From NCBI GenBank assembly GCA_021443065.1, contig JABUUR010000031.1, positions 1-8,831 of the forward strand: 8,831 nucleotides of DNA. Direction: 5' to 3'. Positions 1 through 5,869 of this stretch are shown one piece after another. Every line of letters begins with the position of its first letter. The stretch's first letter is position 1. The notes beneath the pieces are model-generated. The model did not search any database and was not told the DNA's origin. It saw only the letters and a program-made list of their open reading frames with translations. Position numbers and translations under genes: made by a program. The stretch comes from Fibrobacter sp. (lineage in GTDB: Bacteria; Fibrobacterota; Fibrobacteria; Fibrobacterales; Fibrobacteraceae).

Positions 1-128
1 CTCTGAGATTCGCCAGCGGGGGAGGCAGCCTTTTCGGCCTCGGCAGCCTGTTTCATGATGTTTTCCAAGTCCTGTTCAAACTTTGCACGTTCTTCTGCGC
101 TCGGTTCCTGCAAATTTTCGTCAGCCAT
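1..128 (-). CDS. N-terminal part of an unrecognised acidic protein
   Basis: Only the first 42 codons are inside the window; the gene runs off the left edge. The protein starts MADENLQEPSAEERAKFEQD and continues with a charged, Glu- and Ala-rich stretch that should be helical. There is no signal peptide or membrane segment in the visible part, so a cytoplasmic protein is likely. The ATG at 128-126 is preceded by AAGGA six bases upstream, a good ribosome binding site, which decides the start. The family cannot be named from this fragment. The gene is transcribed away from the hairpin cluster and the gene at 513, so the gap 129-512 is a divergent control region. Confidence 0.7.
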   Translation of the reverse strand, partial: MADENLQEPSAEERAKFEQDLENIMKQAAEAEKAASPAGESQ

Positions 129-262
129 AATTTTTCCTTTTTATATGAGGTTCCACATCTGCGGATTTTATTTTTGCCCCCTAAATGCAAAAAACGTGCC
201 AATCGCAAACGTCACATCAAACAATGTAAAATGTTTCAATATAAAACATCCTTTCGAATTCA

Positions 263-319
263 TTTTGCAAACAATTGTTTGAAATCAAGGAGATTTTGCA
301 AACAGTTGTTGTCAAAATC
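263..319. repeat. Two tandem dyad sites, likely operator pair
   Basis: TTTTGCAAACAATTGTT (263-279) recurs as TTTTGCAAACAGTTGTT (294-310), 16 of 17 bases identical and 31 bases apart, close to three helical turns. The first copy contains a perfect 14-base palindrome, CAAACAATTGTTTG (268-281). The second has AACA/TGTT arms and is also bracketed by GATTTTG (292-298) and its complement CAAAATC (313-319). This is the form expected for a pair of dimeric regulator sites on one face of the helix. If the minus-strand TATATT at 243-238 is a real -10, the sites centre near -43 and -74 of that promoter, positions typical of an activator. The regulator is unknown. Confidence 0.55.
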
Positions 320-360
320 CGCCAGGAACACTTTGCATAAGGCTTTCTTGACCTAAATTT

Positions 361-449
361 GGGACGTCGGCGAACGTCGACAAGTTGCTATATATCTTTG
401 ATAGCAATCTTTCAGTGGGAACCTCGTCGGACGCGGCGGGGTTCTTTTT
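361..449 (+). ncRNA. Candidate small RNA or structured leader with three hairpins
   Basis: Three stem-loops follow each other on the plus strand. The first is GACGT/ACGTC with a six-base loop (363-378). The second is TTGCTAT/ATAGCAA, a perfect 7-bp stem with a nine-base loop (385-407). The third is an 11-bp stem closed by GACG and followed by five T (419-449). A weak promoter-like pair, TTTGCA (332-337) and TAAATT (354-359) with a 16-base spacer, would start transcription near 366, just inside the first stem. No protein gene upstream on this strand needs the terminator, so the transcript is either a free RNA of about 85-100 nucleotides or an attenuated leader of the gene at 513. It matches no RNA family that I recognise. 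Confidence 0.4.
419..449 (+). terminator. Strong intrinsic terminator
   Basis: GAACCTCGTCG (419-429) pairs along its whole length with CGGCGGGGTTC (434-444), 11 pairs including two G-U, around a GACG tetraloop. Five T follow directly (445-449). It lies upstream of the gene at 513, so it ends a transcript that starts in the preceding gap. Confidence 0.8.
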
Positions 450-477
450 ATGGCAAACTTTCGTCATGTTCTTTTGT

Positions 478-483
478 TATATT
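478..483 (+). promoter_or_regulatory. Probable -10 box for the gene at 513
   Basis: TATATT matches the -10 seen before the tRNA at 5256 and lies downstream of the terminator, 30 bases before the start codon. No clear -35 is visible at the expected distance, so the call rests on the -10 and its position. Confidence 0.35.
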
Positions 484-512
484 AGGGGAGGAACACTTTT
501 GGAGAACAGGTC

Positions 513-980
513 ATGGTTTTTATCGCAATCCTCATAATTTTACTCATTGCAGCTGTTGTGTACGTAGGCATGCTTCTTAAAACGTCCATCAAAAAGCAGG
601 AAGAAACTGTCGGAGCAATCAGCAGCCTGACCCAGAATGTCATCGTTCAGTACAACAGCCTCCAGAGCGTCAAACTTCAAATAGCGTCTCTGGAAGAAAG
701 CGTTCTCGAACTTTCAGTCAACAGCATAAACATCAAGGCGAAGTTGAAGAATTTCGTTTTTTCTTCCATAAAGAACAATGATTTCAAGACTACTATTGAA
801 TCGGCCGGCAATGTCATGAATGTACCGTTGAACAAGGCAAAGCGAATGCTCCTGGTTCTTGTGGAATTGAAGATCATATCCGTCATAGGCGACGAAATTG
901 AATTTCGCATCAAGAAGGAGCAGCTTTCGAAAGCCCTAGAAAAAATCGATTTGTTCTTTAACGGGGAAATGCGGTACTAG
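513..980 (+). CDS. Small membrane-anchored coiled-coil protein, possible winged-helix C-terminus
   Basis: This 155-residue protein has no recognised family. Residues 3-22 (FIAILIILLIAAVVYVGMLL) form one hydrophobic membrane segment, and the following Lys-rich stretch should place the rest in the cytoplasm. Residues about 28-80 have a heptad-like, Gln/Ser/Leu-rich pattern suggesting a coiled coil. Residues about 80-148 are predicted by eye as helices followed by a strand pair (KIISVIGDEIEFRI, 120-133), reminiscent of a winged helix; this is inference. The start is the only reasonable ATG, with GGAG at 501-504 eight bases upstream. It stands alone between a terminator on the left and the PurF-family gene 190 bases to the right. 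Codon use is less biased than in the PurF-family gene, suggesting modest expression. Confidence 0.75.
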   Translation: MVFIAILIILLIAAVVYVGMLLKTSIKKQEETVGAISSLTQNVIVQYNSLQSVKLQIASLEESVLELSVNSINIKAKLKNFVFSSIKNNDFKTTIESAGNVMNVPLNKAKRMLLVLVELKIISVIGDEIEFRIKKEQLSKALEKIDLFFNGEMRY

Positions 981-1170
981 AAGCCCATATTTAAAACCGC
1001 ATTTTAGTTTACATAATCCGCATTATCGGCAATGATTGCTTGTGAGAATGGGGGAGTTCCAAATATCGGTTCCAGGCTTATTTTTTTCTTAAAGTTTTTT
1101 TCAATACCTTCATGTTTACCCAAGATTTCTATTTTTGCGTCATTGAATCCCCTTTTCTTCAGGAGTACTT

Positions 1171-2631
1171 ATGGGCGGCTTTTGCGGCGTTATTTCCAAG
1201 AAGGATTGCGTAACCGATCTTTTCTTCGGAACCGACTATCATTCTCATCTCGGCACTCATCGCGGCGGTCTGGCCGTTCTGAAGGCCGATGGCAACTTCC
1301 ATCGTTCCATCCACAACATCCAGAACACTCCTTTCCGCAGCAAGTTCGAAAACGACCTTGCCAAGTTTGCCGGTAACGTGGGCATCGGCGTAATTTCAGA
1401 TACCGATCCGCAGCCCTTGGTGATGACCTGCAAACTGGGCACCTTCGCCCTGGTAACCGTGGGCCTGATTTCCAACATTGAAGATTTGAAGAACGAACTG
1501 TTCCAGAACAACTGCATGCAACTTCAGTACTCCACCACCAGCGGTATGGTTGGCCCTACCGAAGTGGTTTCCGCCCTAATCGCCACCCAGAATTCCATCG
1601 TGGAAGGCTTGAACTATGTGCAGCAGAAAATCAAGGGCAGTTGCTCCGTTCTGGTAATGGACTGCAAGGGCAAGTTCTACGCCTCCCGCGACAAGTGGGG
1701 CCGTACACCCATCGTCATCGGTCAAAAGGAAGGCTCTCTTATTGCCGTTCAAGAAAGTTGCGCCCTGCCAAACATGGGCTACAACCACCTCCGCGACCTG
1801 GGCCCTGGTGAAATTGCTGAACTGACTCCCGAAGGCATCAACACTCTGGTTGAACCGGGCAAGAAGATGGCTATATGCTCCTTCCTGTGGGTTTACTACG
1901 GCTACCCCGCCTCCGCCTACGAAGGCCGCAATGTGGAAATGACCCGCTACCGCTGCGGTTCCGCCCTTGCAAAGCGCACTCCCACCGAAGCAGACGCCGC
2001 CTGCGGCATTCCCGACTCCGGCACCTCCCACGCCCTGGGCTACGCCCACGAGGCCGGCATCAAGTTTGCGCGCCCCTTCGTCAAGTACACTCCCACCTGG
2101 GCACGCTCCTTCATGCCCCAGGACCAGCGCCAGCGCGAACACGTGGCTTCCATGAAGCTGATTCCCATTCCGGGGCTCATCGACAACAAGCGCCTGGTGT
2201 TCTGCGACGACTCCATCGTCCGCGGCACCCAGCTGGGCAAGCAGGCCGAAAAGCTGTACTCCATGGGCTGCAAGGAAACCCACATGCGTATCGCCTGCCC
2301 TCCCCTGGTCTATCCCTGCAAGTTCATCAACTTCTCCCGTTCCAAGAGCGTGTACGACTTGATTACCCGCCGTTACATCCGCGAAAAGGAAGGTGAAAAC
2401 GCCGACCTGGACAAGTACACCAACCCGGATTCCCAGGAATACAAGGACATGGTGGACTACATCCGCCGTAACCTGAACTTGACCACCCTCGCCTTCCAGC
2501 GTATCGACGACCTGATCCAGGCAATCGGACTGCCCGAGGACCAGCTCTGCACGTTCTGCTGGACCGGCAAGGACTATGCGGAAACCGGCGACTGCTACCA
2601 TTGCCCCTGCCACGCCAAAGAGGACAAGTAA
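1171..2631 (+). CDS. purF: PurF-family amidophosphoribosyltransferase, divergent subtype
   Basis: Canonical PurF makes 5-phosphoribosylamine from PRPP and glutamine, the first step of purine synthesis in the cytoplasm. This 486-residue protein has the two PurF domains: an N-terminal Ntn glutaminase domain (about 5-235) and a phosphoribosyltransferase domain with a complete PRPP motif (RLVFCDDSIVRGT, 341-353). RDKWGRTP (173-180) and LGPGE (210-214) are also typical. Cysteines 236, 383, 460 and 463 fit the four 4Fe-4S ligands of the Bacillus-type enzyme. The nucleophile would be Cys5 after a four-residue propeptide (MGGF). By-eye alignment shows the glutaminase-site Arg, Asn and Asp of E. coli PurF replaced by Ile75, Val97 and Pro129. 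The C-terminus has an extra CYHCPC cluster (475-480). AGGAG at 1161-1165 sets the start, and codon use is strongly biased. Similar proteins starting MGGF exist in Bacteroidetes, from memory; it may be a paralogue of a canonical PurF elsewhere. Confidence 0.85.
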   Translation: MGGFCGVISKKDCVTDLFFGTDYHSHLGTHRGGLAVLKADGNFHRSIHNIQNTPFRSKFENDLAKFAGNVGIGVISDTDPQPLVMTCKLGTFALVTVGLISNIEDLKNELFQNNCMQLQYSTTSGMVGPTEVVSALIATQNSIVEGLNYVQQKIKGSCSVLVMDCKGKFYASRDKWGRTPIVIGQKEGSLIAVQESCALPNMGYNHLRDLGPGEIAELTPEGINTLVEPGKKMAICSFLWVYYGYPASAYEGRNVEMTRYRCGSALAKRTPTEADAACGIPDSGTSHALGYAHEAGIKFARPFVKYTPTWARSFMPQDQRQREHVASMKLIPIPGLIDNKRLVFCDDSIVRGTQLGKQAEKLYSMGCKETHMRIACPPLVYPCKFINFSRSKSVYDLITRRYIREKEGENADLDKYTNPDSQEYKDMVDYIRRNLNLTTLAFQRIDDLIQAIGLPEDQLCTFCWTGKDYAETGDCYHCPCHAKEDK

Positions 2632-2674
2632 CCCTTAACTTCGGCTTCGGCGAGCAAAGGATGTTAAAATAAAG

Positions 2675-2701
2675 TCCGGCCTCCCCCAAGGTCGGATTTT
2701 T
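2675..2701 (+). terminator. Intrinsic terminator of the PurF-family gene
   Basis: TCCGGCCT (2675-2682) pairs with AGGTCGGA (2689-2696), eight pairs with one G-U, around a six-base loop, followed by five T (2697-2701). It lies 43 bases after the stop codon, so the PurF-family gene is probably a single-gene transcript. Confidence 0.85.
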
Positions 2702-2718
2702 CTTTGGCCGCTTTTAAG

Positions 2719-2724
2719 TATATT
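2719..2724 (+). promoter_or_regulatory. -10 box placing the transcript start at the start codon
   Basis: TATATT ends nine bases before the ATG at 2733, so transcription should begin at about 2731, leaving almost no leader. No Shine-Dalgarno sequence precedes the ATG. No good -35 was found at 16-18 bases upstream, where the T-run of the preceding terminator lies. Confidence 0.4.
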
Positions 2725-2732
2725 GCACATAA

Positions 2733-3422
2733 ATGAAAAATCCAATTATAAAAAAGCCCTTTTTTAAAATCGTTGTCTTCTCGCTGTTGGCAGTTGTTGC
2801 CGTCGCCCTTGTTTTTGGAGGCTGTACGGTCTATCGCAAAATTACGGCAGCCGATATTTTGTCCAAAACCAGGCTGGATTTCAATTCCGTTGTTCTAGAT
2901 TCCGTTTCCATCAACAAGGACTTGTTTCCACAGAAGGGTGGCAGCGACAGATTTCTCCCCAACCCCCAGGTGATTGCCATGGTACAGGATTTTGCCAAGG
3001 GAATCTTGGAAAAAGAAGTTGGAAAAGCCTCGCTTACCGTAGGTCTAACCGCGTTAAATCAAAGTCAGGATACCTTGTGGATCAAGAAACTTAATGCCAT
3101 GATAGATGTAGATTCTCTCATGACGTTGCCTGTGGAACTGAAGGATTCTGTGATTCTTATTCCCGGAGAATCGAAAATAGAACTTGTCACCCAGATGCCT
3201 CTGGACAGGCGCTTGTTCAAACTCAAAGATATAGGATTTTTTAATTTCAAGGGGAGGCTTGAAGCATCCCTTAAGAAAAGCGATATGCTTGTACCCTTTG
3301 AATTTAATTTACACCGTACTGTATCACAACAAGAAAAACAGGAGTTGGCAGAAAAGGCCAGGACTTCTGTTTTAAACGGTATTGTCAATGATTGGGTCGG
3401 GGCAATTTTCCCGAATCCGTAA
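2733..3422 (+). CDS. Membrane-anchored or lipid-anchored protein of unknown function
   Basis: This 229-residue protein has a basic N-terminus and one hydrophobic segment (about 11-29) ending in FGGC with Cys31. That resembles a lipobox but has Phe at -3, so it could be a lipoprotein or simply an anchored protein. The rest is soluble, with alternating strands (LTVGLTALN, IDLVTQM-like stretches) and a C-terminal helix. It faintly recalls LEA14-like beta-sandwich proteins, but I do not assign it. The start at 2733 lacks a Shine-Dalgarno sequence and is close to a TATATT -10, suggesting a leaderless message. The stop is 16 bases before the next gene's ATG, so it is probably co-transcribed with the M3 peptidase. 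Confidence 0.75.
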   Translation: MKNPIIKKPFFKIVVFSLLAVVAVALVFGGCTVYRKITAADILSKTRLDFNSVVLDSVSINKDLFPQKGGSDRFLPNPQVIAMVQDFAKGILEKEVGKASLTVGLTALNQSQDTLWIKKLNAMIDVDSLMTLPVELKDSVILIPGESKIELVTQMPLDRRLFKLKDIGFFNFKGRLEASLKKSDMLVPFEFNLHRTVSQQEKQELAEKARTSVLNGIVNDWVGAIFPNP

Positions 3423-3438
3423 AATTGCAAGGATAAAA

Positions 3439-5130
3439 ATGAAACGCGAATTTGTACCAGAAAATTTGAATGTGGATGATGTTGAGCAGGTAACAGAATT
3501 GTTTCAGCAGTTGCTCGACGATGTGATTCCAAACGATGCAGTCTCGCTCCGTTCCTGGATTATGAAATGGAGTGAACTGGGTTCCGTGTTGCAGGAGGTG
3601 AGCTGCCGCCGTTATGTGGCCATGACCTGCAATACCGCCGATGAGGCCGCCGCTAAAGCCTACGAATCCTTCGTAGAGAACATCGAACCGGTATCCAGCG
3701 AGTTCGACGATAAGTTGAATAAAAAACTCATGGGCCACCCGGCAAAGGACTTGTTGAAAAACGAGTTTGGCGTGTGGTTCAAGAGCATTCAAGTTTCGCT
3801 GGATCTGTTCAGCCCTGAAAACATTCCTCTCGAAACCGAAGAAATGAAGGCGGTGCAGGCCTACCAGAAAATTACCGGCGGCATGAGTGTTGAATTTGAC
3901 GGCAAGACCCAGACCATGCAGCAGTTGAGCGCCTACCTGGAACGCACCGACCGGGATCTTCGTGAAAAGTCCTGGCGTGCCTCGTGGGAACGCCGCATGC
4001 AGGACAAGGATGCCTTGAACAAGTCTTTCGACCGGCTGTTTTCTATCCGCAATAAAATTGCGAAGAACGCCCACTGCAAGGACTACATCGACTATATCTA
4101 TCTGGCCAAGCGCCGTTTCGACTACTCCCCCGCCCATTGCCGCGATTTTCACGAAAGCGTAGAAAAACTGGTGCTTCCGCTGCTGAAGGAAATCTACAGG
4201 AAACGAGCCTCCAAGATGGGGCTGGAAAAACTTCGCCCCTGGGATTTGGCTGTGGACCCCTTGAACCGCGCTCCCCTCGCCCCCTACCAGTCCGGCGAAG
4301 AATTGATAGAGAAGGTGGACCAGATTTTTGAAAGCGTTCACCCTCAGGCAGGCAAATGGGCCCGCCAGATGCAGTCGCAAAGGCTTATCGACCCCGACTC
4401 CCGACTGGGCAAGGCTCCAGGCGGATACCAGATTGGTTTTGACGAGTCCCGCCTCCCCTTCATCTTTATGAATTCTGCCAAGACGGACCGCGACATCTAT
4501 ACCCTTCTCCACGAGTCTGGCCACTCTTTCCATCAGTTTGCCCTGGCGGACCAACCCATTCTCGCCTACCGCGATGTTCCTTCGGAGTTTGCGGAAGTTG
4601 CCAGCATGAGCATGGAACTGATCGGAATGAGCAATCTCAAGCCATTTTACGGGAACGACGAAGAAGCAATCAAGCGCAGTGCCGGAGCCGAACTTGAAGA
4701 TGTGATTTGGCTGTTCCCCTGGGTGGCAAGCATTGACAGTTTCCAGCATGAAATTTACAGCAGGCCAAACCATACGGCTGCCGACCGCGAAGAAATTTGG
4801 GCGGGCATCATGGACCGCTATGACGCTGGCGTGGACTATTCCGGCCTGGAATCGTACCGCAACAACATGTGGCAAAAACAACTTCATTTGTTCGAATGCC
4901 CCTTTTACTATATCGAGTACGGTATTGCTCAGCTGGGTGCCTTGCAAGTCTGGGCCAACTACAAAAAAGACCCGCAAAAAGCAATCGATGACCTTTTCAA
5001 GGCTGAAAGTCTAGGCTACAGCGTCTCCGTCCCCAAGATGTTCGAGGTTGCAAACATCAAGTTTGACTTTACGGCTCGTACCATCGAGCCGCTAATGCAG
5101 GTTGTGTGGGATGAACTGAGCAAGTATTAA
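3439..5130 (+). CDS. M3-family oligoendopeptidase
   Basis: This is a cytoplasmic zinc metallopeptidase that cleaves short peptides, probably in peptide turnover. The zinc-binding HExxH motif is HESGH at residues 358-362, and the third ligand is most likely Glu386 in SEFAEVASMSMEL, as in thimet oligopeptidase-like enzymes. At 563 residues with no signal peptide, it fits the M3B group of shorter oligoendopeptidases related to PepF; exact subfamily is uncertain. Residues before about 200 form the usual helical N-terminal domain. The frame is open 19 codons further upstream to 3382, but that would overlap the preceding gene. The ATG at 3439 has AAGGA (3429-3433) five bases upstream, so I prefer it. 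It is probably expressed from the promoter before 2733. Confidence 0.93.
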   Translation: MKREFVPENLNVDDVEQVTELFQQLLDDVIPNDAVSLRSWIMKWSELGSVLQEVSCRRYVAMTCNTADEAAAKAYESFVENIEPVSSEFDDKLNKKLMGHPAKDLLKNEFGVWFKSIQVSLDLFSPENIPLETEEMKAVQAYQKITGGMSVEFDGKTQTMQQLSAYLERTDRDLREKSWRASWERRMQDKDALNKSFDRLFSIRNKIAKNAHCKDYIDYIYLAKRRFDYSPAHCRDFHESVEKLVLPLLKEIYRKRASKMGLEKLRPWDLAVDPLNRAPLAPYQSGEELIEKVDQIFESVHPQAGKWARQMQSQRLIDPDSRLGKAPGGYQIGFDESRLPFIFMNSAKTDRDIYTLLHESGHSFHQFALADQPILAYRDVPSEFAEVASMSMELIGMSNLKPFYGNDEEAIKRSAGAELEDVIWLFPWVASIDSFQHEIYSRPNHTAADREEIWAGIMDRYDAGVDYSGLESYRNNMWQKQLHLFECPFYYIEYGIAQLGALQVWANYKKDPQKAIDDLFKAESLGYSVSVPKMFEVANIKFDFTARTIEPLMQVVWDELSKY

Positions 5131-5160
5131 GGGTTATATGATGGCTGTTAAGGTTTTTAC

Positions 5161-5191
5161 CATGTTTTTTCAAAAAAAATGCACTTTTTTT
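5161..5191 (+). terminator. Possible AT-rich terminator after the peptidase gene
   Basis: CATGTTTT (5161-5168) can pair with the A-run and ATG at 5174-5181, with one mismatch and a short loop, and seven T follow (5185-5191). The stem is almost all A-T, so stability is poor. It is the only terminator-like structure between the peptidase and the tRNA promoter. Confidence 0.25.
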
Positions 5192-5212
5192 AGCAAAAAA
5201 GCCGAAAATACC

Positions 5213-5241
5213 TTGACAAGACTCCTGAATAATTATATATT
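5213..5241 (+). promoter_or_regulatory. Consensus sigma-70-type promoter for tRNA-Ser
   Basis: TTGACA (5213-5218) and TATATT (5236-5241) are separated by exactly 17 bases. Transcription should start near 5248, about eight bases before the tRNA. This is the strongest promoter in the window and serves as the reference for the TATATT -10 boxes called elsewhere. Confidence 0.9.
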
Positions 5242-5255
5242 TGGCGCACATCCTT

Positions 5256-5340
5256 GGAGGGATGGCCGAGTGGTTGAAGGCGCACGCTTGGAAAGCGTGT
5301 TTACCTCGCGGTAACGAGGGTTCGAATCCCTCTCCCTCTT
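5256..5340 (+). tRNA. tRNA-Ser, anticodon GGA
   Basis: It folds as a class II tRNA. The acceptor arms are 5256-5262 and 5333-5339, with six Watson-Crick pairs and a G1-U72 wobble. The anticodon stem CACGC/GCGTG encloses TTGGAAA, with anticodon GGA at 5290-5292, which reads UCC and UCU. The long variable arm has stem TTACC/GGTAA (5301-5313), and the T arm GAGGG/CCCTC (5316-5332) encloses TTCGAAT. The long variable arm and GGA anticodon identify serine. No CCA is encoded at the 3' end (TTCTA follows), so it must be added after transcription. The exact last base, taken as the T73 discriminator, is uncertain by one position. Confidence 0.95.
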
Positions 5341-5351
5341 CTAACAAAACT

Positions 5352-5387
5352 TCTGAAATGTTTTGGACGAAGCATTTCAGATTTTTT
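5352..5387 (+). terminator. Intrinsic terminator after tRNA-Ser
   Basis: TCTGAAATG (5352-5360) and CATTTCAGA (5373-5381) form a perfect 9-bp stem with a 12-base loop, followed by six T (5382-5387). It lies between the tRNA and rpoZ, only 45 bases before the rpoZ start codon, so it may end the tRNA transcript or meter read-through into rpoZ. Confidence 0.85.
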
Positions 5388-5393
5388 GTAGGA

Positions 5394-5409
5394 TTAGTTT
5401 CGAAACTAA
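5394..5409. repeat. Perfect 16-base palindrome before rpoZ
   Basis: TTAGTTTCGAAACTAA is identical to its reverse complement. It lies between the tRNA terminator and the rpoZ ribosome binding site. It could be a protein-binding site or, in RNA, a six-pair hairpin with a TCGA loop in the rpoZ leader. Function unknown. Confidence 0.5.
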
Positions 5410-5432
5410 AAAAACAAACTTGAGGTACTAAG

Positions 5433-5756
5433 ATGGCTGACGATCAGAGAGTTTATCTTGACGATATTTACGCAAGTGAAGAATGTCAGGGTTCTGTTTT
5501 CCGCGCTGTTGTCATGATGGCACAGGAAGCTCGCTTCATCAACAAGCAGGCAGGTCAGGGTTACATTCAGCTGACCAAAAAGCCCACAACCATCGCAATG
5601 TATAAGTTCAAGGAAGGCAAGCTTTCTATCTCGGACAAAAAGGCAGAAGAAGCCGTCGAAAGCGCAGAAGTGGCCGAAACTGTCGAAGAAGCCGCCATGA
5701 CTTCAGAAAATGTCTCTCAAGCCGCCAATGTTGCTAACGACGCTTTCGGAAACTAG
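5433..5756 (+). CDS. rpoZ: DNA-directed RNA polymerase omega subunit
   Basis: Omega binds the beta-prime subunit and helps assemble and stabilise RNA polymerase. The 107-residue protein has the family's short helical core. VYLDDIY (7-13) matches the first helix. SVFRAVVMMAQEARFI (21-36) aligns with the conserved RFDLVLVAARRARQM region. KKPTTIAMYKFKEGKL (49-64) matches the conserved KPTVIAL..I.EGK segment. Residues from about 70 on form an acidic Ala/Glu-rich tail of low complexity, as in many omega proteins. The ATG at 5433 has GAGG (5422-5425) seven bases upstream. There is no clear promoter between the tRNA terminator and this gene, so some transcription may come from the tRNA promoter. Its own terminator follows 25 bases after the stop. 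Confidence 0.8.
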   Translation: MADDQRVYLDDIYASEECQGSVFRAVVMMAQEARFINKQAGQGYIQLTKKPTTIAMYKFKEGKLSISDKKAEEAVESAEVAETVEEAAMTSENVSQAANVANDAFGN

Positions 5757-5781
5757 ATTCTACAAAATCAAAAATTTAAAG

Positions 5782-5806
5782 GACGATCCGCTGGGTCGTC
5801 TTTTTT
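5782..5806 (+). terminator. Intrinsic terminator of rpoZ
   Basis: GACGATCC (5782-5789) pairs with GGGTCGTC (5793-5800), eight pairs with one G-U, around a three-base loop, followed by six T (5801-5806). Confidence 0.9.
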
Positions 5807-5811
5807 CATGG

Positions 5812-5842
5812 AAAAACCGCCGGCAAAATCGCCGACGGTTTT
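5812..5842 (-). terminator. Terminator of the three-gene minus-strand operon
   Basis: AAAACCG (5813-5819) pairs with CGGTTTT (5836-5842), and CGGC (5821-5824) with GCCG (5831-5834), with one mismatch between them and a six-base loop. Read on the minus strand, the stem ends in a run of five T (5816-5812), 28 bases after the stop of the PAS gene. It also has four T on the plus side and may back up the rpoZ terminator. Confidence 0.75.
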
Positions 5843-5869
5843 AGTTCTATGGTTAGGAGACTCTAAGAA

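Larger units (their letters stand above)
129..512. other. Divergent intergenic region (384 bases, no protein gene)
   Basis: No convincing reading frame is present; the short frames that cross it lack ribosome binding sites and family resemblance. The left half is AT-rich and holds a minus-strand TATATT (243-238) that could be a -10 box for the gene ending at 1, although no good -35 was found. The centre holds two dyad sites (263-319). The right half holds three successive hairpins and a terminator (361-449), then a probable promoter for the gene at 513. Confidence 0.7.

Noticed and set aside
174..356. Short plus-strand frames in the gap left of 513
   Set aside because: No ribosome binding site, low-complexity product and overlap with the dyad sites.
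981..1170. Possible riboswitch or attenuator before the PurF-family gene
   Set aside because: I looked for purine, ZTP and PRPP riboswitch-like cores and a terminator stem and found none; only short AT-rich inverted pairs are present.
1032..1376. Plus-strand frame overlapping the start of the PurF-family gene
   Set aside because: It overlaps the real gene in another frame, and its Arg/Ser-rich end is typical of a shadow frame.
1576..2613. Minus-strand open frame (345 codons) opposite the PurF-family gene
   Set aside because: Product is Val/Gly/Ala-rich with no domain, caused by strong codon bias of the real gene.
3385..4977. Long minus-strand open frame (530 codons) opposite the peptidase gene
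   Set aside because: It is the mirror of the M3 peptidase gene, whose HExxH motif and family pattern are clear. The open frame follows from codon bias, and the mirror protein resembles nothing.
5069..5347. Minus-strand open frame containing EGEGFEPSLPRG
   Set aside because: This is the antisense translation of tRNA-Ser, a common false protein in databases.
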